Positions 60,234-64,000 of a stretch of DNA of 64,000 bases are shown one piece after another. Origin of the DNA: Streptomyces endocoffeicus (GTDB taxonomy: Bacteria; Actinomycetota; Actinomycetes; Streptomycetales; Streptomycetaceae); the NCBI RefSeq assembly GCF_016741935.1, contig NZ_JAERRG010000018.1, positions 124,001 to 188,000 of the forward strand. Direction: 5' to 3'. The notes under the pieces were generated by a model, which was given only the letters and a program-made list of their open reading frames with translations, was not told where the DNA came from and ran no database searches. Every line of letters starts with the position of its first letter. The first letter of the stretch is position 1. The position numbers and the translations under genes were made by a program.

Positions 60234-61328
60234 ATGAAGCTGATCGCCGTGGGGGACGTGGTCGTCGCCCGGAGACCGGCCGTGGCTCTCGACGGGGACC
60301 TCTCCGCCGGCACCTCGGCGCTGCCGCTGCTGCGGGACGCCGATCTGACGATCGGCAACCTCGAGGTCCCGCTGACCGACACCGGGTACCCGGCCGAGAA
60401 GCCGGTCGCCTTCCGGGTGGGCAGCGACATGGCCCCCGAGCTGGCCCGGCTCGGCTTCGACGCCTGTTCGCTGGCCACCAACCACGCGCTCGACTACGGC
60501 ATCGACGGTCTGCGCGGCACCAGGGCCGCCCTGGACACGGCCGGTGTCGCGCACGCCGGGGCCGGGGAGAACCTCGACGAGGCGCTGCGTGCCGTCCGGC
60601 TCTCCGGCCGGGGCCGCGCCGAGGTGGCCTTTCTGAGCCTGTGCTGTGCCCTGCCGCCGGGCTTCAACGCCACCTCGCACCGGCCCGGGATCGCGCCGGT
60701 GCGGGTCGAGCAGTCTTATGAGTTCGACGGCGTGCTGATCGAGGAGCAGCCCGGGACCGTGCCGTATGTCCGCACCAGGGCGCGCGAGGCCGATGTGGTG
60801 GGTGCCGAGGAGGCGGTCCGGCGGGCCAAGGAGCTGGCCGCCACGGTGGTGGTGGCGGTGCACTGGGGCGTTCCCTGGTGCTATCTGCCCAGCAACCAGG
60901 GGCCGTTGGCCGAGTACCAGCAGCCGCTGGGGCGGCGTCTTGTCGACGCCGGGGCGGATCTGGTGATCGGACACCATCCGCACTGCCTCCACCCGGTCGA
61001 GCGGTACGGGGACGGCCTCATCCTCTACTCGACCGGGAACTTCCTGTTCCATCCCTGTGAGGAGGTGGCTCCCGCCGACCGGCGCCCGCCCTCCCGCTAC
61101 AAGGAGCGGATGTTCGACCGGCCGTGGTTCGAGAGCGCGGTGTTCGAGGTGGCCCTGGGGGACGGCCCGCCCCGGCTGCGTCTCCATCCGGTCGAGCTCA
61201 CCGCGGACGGCGAGCCGGTGATTCCCTCGGCCTCGACGGCGCGGCGGATCCTGCGGCAGGTCGAGGAGGTCTCCCAGGAGCTGGCCCCCGCGACGAGGGT
61301 GGACGGGGACGGCCGCGTCCGTTTCTGA
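60234..61328 (+). CDS. CapA family protein (poly-gamma-glutamate-type metallophosphatase fold)
   Basis: 364 aa. The CapA/PgsA pattern is clear: IAVGDVVVAR, LTIGNLEVPL, ACSLATNHALDYGIDGLRGTRAALD, VVVAVHWGVPWCYLPSNQ, DLVIGHHPHCLHPVERYGDGLILYSTGNFLF. The Asp/Asn/His residues fit a two-metal site. No signal peptide or membrane anchor is seen and no CapBC genes are near, so polymer synthesis is not implied; the role is open. Confidence 0.9.
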   Translation: MKLIAVGDVVVARRPAVALDGDLSAGTSALPLLRDADLTIGNLEVPLTDTGYPAEKPVAFRVGSDMAPELARLGFDACSLATNHALDYGIDGLRGTRAALDTAGVAHAGAGENLDEALRAVRLSGRGRAEVAFLSLCCALPPGFNATSHRPGIAPVRVEQSYEFDGVLIEEQPGTVPYVRTRAREADVVGAEEAVRRAKELAATVVVAVHWGVPWCYLPSNQGPLAEYQQPLGRRLVDAGADLVIGHHPHCLHPVERYGDGLILYSTGNFLFHPCEEVAPADRRPPSRYKERMFDRPWFESAVFEVALGDGPPRLRLHPVELTADGEPVIPSASTARRILRQVEEVSQELAPATRVDGDGRVRF

Positions 61329-61333
61329 CGACG

Positions 61334-61348
61334 CCGGTGTCACACCGG
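61334..61348 (+). terminator. small hairpin between convergent genes
   Basis: CCGGTG-TCA-CACCGG lies six bases after the CapA-like stop. Short, no T-tract; a possible terminator. Confidence 0.35.
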
Positions 61349-61431
61349 GTGACGGTTGTGGCCGCGGGACGGGCCCCATCGGAGTGACTGAGCCTGGATG
61401 CCCGATCCCATCGGTGGACGAGACGATCGTG

Positions 61432-61869
61432 TCAGTTGCCGTAGACGCGCTCGGGGTGGACGAAGACGGCGGCGCGGCGCTGCTCGGCCATCACCCGGTC
61501 GTAGGCCGCCCAGTCGTCGTGGGTGCCGCCCGCGGCGGTGAAGATCTCGCGCAGCAGCAGCCGCAGACGCTCCGGGTCGATCCCGGGGAACGGGTCGTCG
61601 GGCCCCGCGATCTCGGTGCGGCCCTCGACCGCGGCCCAGTTCCATCCGGCGCGGAAGACCACGGTGGCCCGCGGGCGCGCCCGCAGATGGGCGAGTTTGG
61701 CGGGGCCGTAGGTGACGAAGGCGACCACCTGGTCACCGGAGACCGGATGGCCGACGATCCCGGCGTTGACCACGGACGCCTGGACCGAGTTGTCGGCGCG
61801 TGTCGTCGACACGACCGCCAAGTGGTGGTCGGCCGCGGCGATGCGGTCCACTTCCTGAAGATCCGTCAT
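61432..61869 (-). CDS. PPOX-class, probably F420-dependent, flavin split-barrel protein
   Basis: 145 aa. The fold is read from DHHLAVVSTTRADNSVQASVVNAGIVGHPVSGDQVVAFVTYGPAKLAHLRARPRATVVFRAGWNWAAVEGRTEIAGPDDP, the pattern of the small F420-dependent oxidoreductases common in actinomycetes. ATG 61869. Single gene, convergent with the CapA-like gene. Substrate unknown. Confidence 0.85.
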   Translation of the reverse strand: MTDLQEVDRIAAADHHLAVVSTTRADNSVQASVVNAGIVGHPVSGDQVVAFVTYGPAKLAHLRARPRATVVFRAGWNWAAVEGRTEIAGPDDPFPGIDPERLRLLLREIFTAAGGTHDDWAAYDRVMAEQRRAAVFVHPERVYGN

Positions 61870-62050
61870 CGGGTGCCTTTCTGGGCGGACCGGTTCCTCC
61901 ACCCTGACTCCCCCGGCCCGTACCCGCACCCTGATGCGTCCATGCCGGTGAACCCCGGGAGGAGGGGGGCTCGGGGTGTAGCGGGCTCCACCGTCGAAGG
62001 GGCGGCTCGCTCTCCCGCGTGGGTCCGGCCGGTCTTCTAGCCTCGTCGGT

Positions 62051-62932
62051 ATGGGTAGGCGAATACGGCACGCGGCGCGGGCCACGGCCCGGCTGGCCCG
62101 GCGGGTGGAGGAGCTGGTGGAGACCCGGGCGGGTGCCATCGCCGCACACGGTGCCGAACTACGGCGTATCGAGTGGGAGTTGCACGACGGCACCCAGGCA
62201 CGGCTGGTCTCCCTGTCCCTGCGGATCGGGCTGGCGAAGCGGGCGTACGACCGGGATCCGACGGCGGCGCGCAGGATGCTGGACGACGCGCAGGACCTGG
62301 CCGACGAGGCGCTGGCGGAGCTGCGCCATGTGGTGCGCGGCATGCATCCGCCGGTCCTCACCGACCGTGGTCTGGCCGGGGCGGTACGGGCGCTCGCCGC
62401 GAGCGGCGGGCTCGATGTCAGCGTGCGGGTGGACGGTCTGGAGGACGGTGCGCGGGCACCGGCGGCGGTGGAGGCGGCCGCGTACTTCGTCGTGGCGGAG
62501 GCGCTGGCGAACGTGGCCGGGCACAGCGGCTCCGACCGGGCCGAGGTCCGGCTGGCCCGTACCCCGAGCGGGTTGTGTGTCTCGGTGTGTGACGAGGGAC
62601 GAGGCGGCACCGAGGCCGCCACCGGCGGGCCCGCCACCGGCGGGCCCGGCGCGGACGGGCCCGGCGCGGACGGGCCCGGCGCGGACGGGCCCGGCCCCCG
62701 GGAGACGGGTGGCCCGGGACGTGGCGCCGGACATGGTCTGGGGCTGCTCGGGATACGCCGCCGTATCGCCGCGCTCGATGGAACGGTGACGGTGACCGGC
62801 CCGCGCGGCGGGCCGACGGTCATCGCGGTGGAACTGCCCTGCCGGTGGCGGTCGCCGGGAGCGCACGTGGCCACCGCCACTACGGCCGGCCGGGCGCCTC
62901 GATCAGGTCGCGCAACTGGGAGCGGGCGGTGA
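62051..62932 (+). CDS. cytoplasmic sensor histidine kinase, HisKA_3 type
   Basis: 293 aa without membrane segments. Dimerisation domain with H45 (LRRIEWELHDGTQARLVSLSLRIG), then the ATPase domain (YFVVAEALANVAGHSGSDRAEVRL, CDEGRGG, GHGLGLLGIRRRIAALDGTVTV). Between the two ATP-binding motifs a Gly-Ala-Asp-Gly-Pro repeat is expanded by a 15-bp DNA repeat (about 62630-62700). The last 53 bases overlap the end of the convergent LuxR gene. No response regulator is adjacent. Confidence 0.88.
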   Translation: MGRRIRHAARATARLARRVEELVETRAGAIAAHGAELRRIEWELHDGTQARLVSLSLRIGLAKRAYDRDPTAARRMLDDAQDLADEALAELRHVVRGMHPPVLTDRGLAGAVRALAASGGLDVSVRVDGLEDGARAPAAVEAAAYFVVAEALANVAGHSGSDRAEVRLARTPSGLCVSVCDEGRGGTEAATGGPATGGPGADGPGADGPGADGPGPRETGGPGRGAGHGLGLLGIRRRIAALDGTVTVTGPRGGPTVIAVELPCRWRSPGAHVATATTAGRAPRSGRATGSGR

Positions 62933-64000
62933 CGCCGAGCTTCGGGAAGCTGCGGTAGAGGTGCGAGCCGACGGTGCGGGGAGAGAGAAAGAGCCGTTCG
63001 CCGATCTCGCGGTTGCTCAGCCCCTGCGCGGCCAGGCGGATGATGTGCTGCTGTTGCGGGGAGAGCGAGGTGAGGGCGTCGGGGCCGGCGGGGGCGGATT
63101 CGACACCGGCGGCGCGCAGTTCGGCCTGGGTGCGGTCGATCCAGGAGGGGGCGCCGAGGCGGCGGAAGGTTTCCAGCGCGGTGTTCAGCTGGTGGCGGGC
63201 CTCGGTGATGCGGTGGCGGCGGCGCAGCCATTCGGCGTGGTCCAGCAGGATCTGCGCGCGTTCGAACGGCCATTGGCCGCCCGCCGGTTCGGCAAGGGCC
63301 GCGATGAAGTGCGGCTCGGCCCGGGACGGTTCGAGCAGTGCGCGGGCGCGGTGGATCAGGATGCGCATCCGGGGCGAGGGGTCCTCGGCGAGCCGGTCGG
63401 CGGTGCGCTCCACGATGGCGGCGGCCTCGGCGCCGTGGCCGGTACGGACGGCCGCGGCGGCCAGTTCGGCGACTCCGGGGTAGGAGCACGCGTAGTGGAC
63501 GGGGTCGCCGTCGGTGGTGAACAGCAGCCGGAACTGCTCGTACGCCCCGACGTGGTCGCCGTCGGCCACCGCGGCCATGCCCAGCGCCCACCGGGCCCGG
63601 ACCGCGACGGCGCGGCTGCGGTGCGGGTCGACGAGGGACAGCGCGACCGAGCCCGCGGCGCGGGCCTCGTCGGTCCGTCCGGTCAGCGCGAGCGCGGCGG
63701 CTTCGAGCGACCGTGCGGCGGCGTCGAGGTGCGGCAGCCCGGCGCCCGCGGAGTTGGTGTTCACGGCGGCGGTACGGGCCTGTGCCCATCGCCCGTGGTC
63801 CAGGTACGACCATCCGGCCGAGCAGCCGAGACCGATGGGCAGGGTGCCGCCCAGCCGCCAGCGGTGGAGGGCGTCGTCGAAGATCCGTACCGCGAGTGCG
63901 GTCTCGTCGAGCAGCCAGGCCATGGCGCCGAGCGAGATGAGCCGGGCGGGGTCGCCGTCCGCCCGCTCGACCAGCGCCGGGATCGCCGCCACCCGCTCGG
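62880..64000 (-). CDS. LuxR-type regulator with TPR-like region, C-terminal fragment
   Basis: At least 373 residues; the N-terminus lies beyond the window. The visible part is helical with repeat-like pairs (SLEAAALALTGRTDEARAAGSVALSLVDPHRSRAVAVRARWALGMAAVADGD) and ends in a LuxR HTH (LSPQQQHIIRLAAQGLSNREIGERLFLSPRTVGSHLYRSFPKLGV). This is the layout of large LAL regulators, whose N-terminal ATPase would be in the missing part. Confidence 0.88.
   Translation of the reverse strand, partial: ERVAAIPALVERADGDPARLISLGAMAWLLDETALAVRIFDDALHRWRLGGTLPIGLGCSAGWSYLDHGRWAQARTAAVNTNSAGAGLPHLDAAARSLEAAALALTGRTDEARAAGSVALSLVDPHRSRAVAVRARWALGMAAVADGDHVGAYEQFRLLFTTDGDPVHYACSYPGVAELAAAAVRTGHGAEAAAIVERTADRLAEDPSPRMRILIHRARALLEPSRAEPHFIAALAEPAGGQWPFERAQILLDHAEWLRRRHRITEARHQLNTALETFRRLGAPSWIDRTQAELRAAGVESAPAGPDALTSLSPQQQHIIRLAAQGLSNREIGERLFLSPRTVGSHLYRSFPKLGVTARSQLRDLIEAPGRP

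Noticed and set aside
60234..61328. Poly-gamma-glutamate capsule operon
   Set aside because: Only a CapA-like protein is present, without CapB/CapC partners or a signal peptide.
1..64000. Mobile element or prophage
   Set aside because: No transposase, integrase, phage structural gene, tRNA with att duplication or terminal inverted repeats were seen; base composition is even apart from short intergenic stretches.

Overview
The window is about 72% GC chromosomal DNA from a Streptomyces-like actinomycete. The signs are GTG/TTG starts, Tat-dependent lipoprotein binding proteins, sugar ABC systems without their own ATPase, many LacI/TetR/GntR regulators and two-component pairs, and strong hairpins without U-tracts. 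I see no rRNA, tRNA, CRISPR array, phage module or intact insertion sequence.

Left arm (1-13395), glycan use. The end of a ROK protein is followed by an SsuABC/TauABC-type importer, a signal-less type I sulfatase and a secreted GH43. A small zinc-ribbon protein comes next. Then a GH2 enzyme, a sugar binding protein and two permeases form an operon behind a perfect LacI-type palindrome (7108-7123), with a convergent LacI regulator at its end. Together they suggest import of a sulfated compound, its desulfation inside the cell, and oligosaccharide breakdown.

Centre-left (13549-24034), the most unusual part: an uncharacterised biosynthetic operon. A consensus-like promoter leads into a structured leader with two tiny ORFs that have ideal ribosome binding sites (18 and 19 codons). 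The second peptide ends in Lys-Trp and is followed by a 12/13-bp hairpin. Then come a HEAT-repeat/FGE-fold protein without the usual FGE cysteine pair, a class II aldolase, a luciferase-like flavoenzyme, a lone condensation domain, an adenylation-carrier protein lacking the amino-group-binding Asp, an aminotransferase, a flavin-split-barrel protein, an MFS exporter and a methyltransferase. From the flavoenzyme through the exporter the genes overlap end to start. The product is unknown.

Middle (24039-42821): an inositol-type dehydrogenase and an isomerase diverge from a LacI regulator across four CTAGAACGTT operators. Next are a TetX-like monooxygenase with a decayed flank, a nucleosidase-TPR protein, a DJ-1/PfpI protein with a divergent LysR, a two-component pair, a lone FtsX-type permease, cytochrome bd oxidase (cydAB), and a Ser/Thr kinase coupled to an FHA protein.

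Right arm (43036-64000): a four-gene secreted operon (GH19 chitinase, thaumatin, GH128 glucanase, DPBB protein) that parallels plant pathogenesis-related proteins; AlkB; an L,D-transpeptidase; an L-fuconate dehydratase/FAH pair with a GntR regulator; a prenyl synthase coupled to a TPR protein behind a dense palindrome array; DUF4186, GNAT, TetR and tautomerase genes; lipoate ligase; TetR with enoyl-CoA hydratase and thioesterase; a CapA-like protein; a PPOX protein; a histidine kinase; and a truncated LuxR regulator. Short tandem repeats straddle or touch stop codons at six gene ends here, and other repeats expand in frame inside several proteins.
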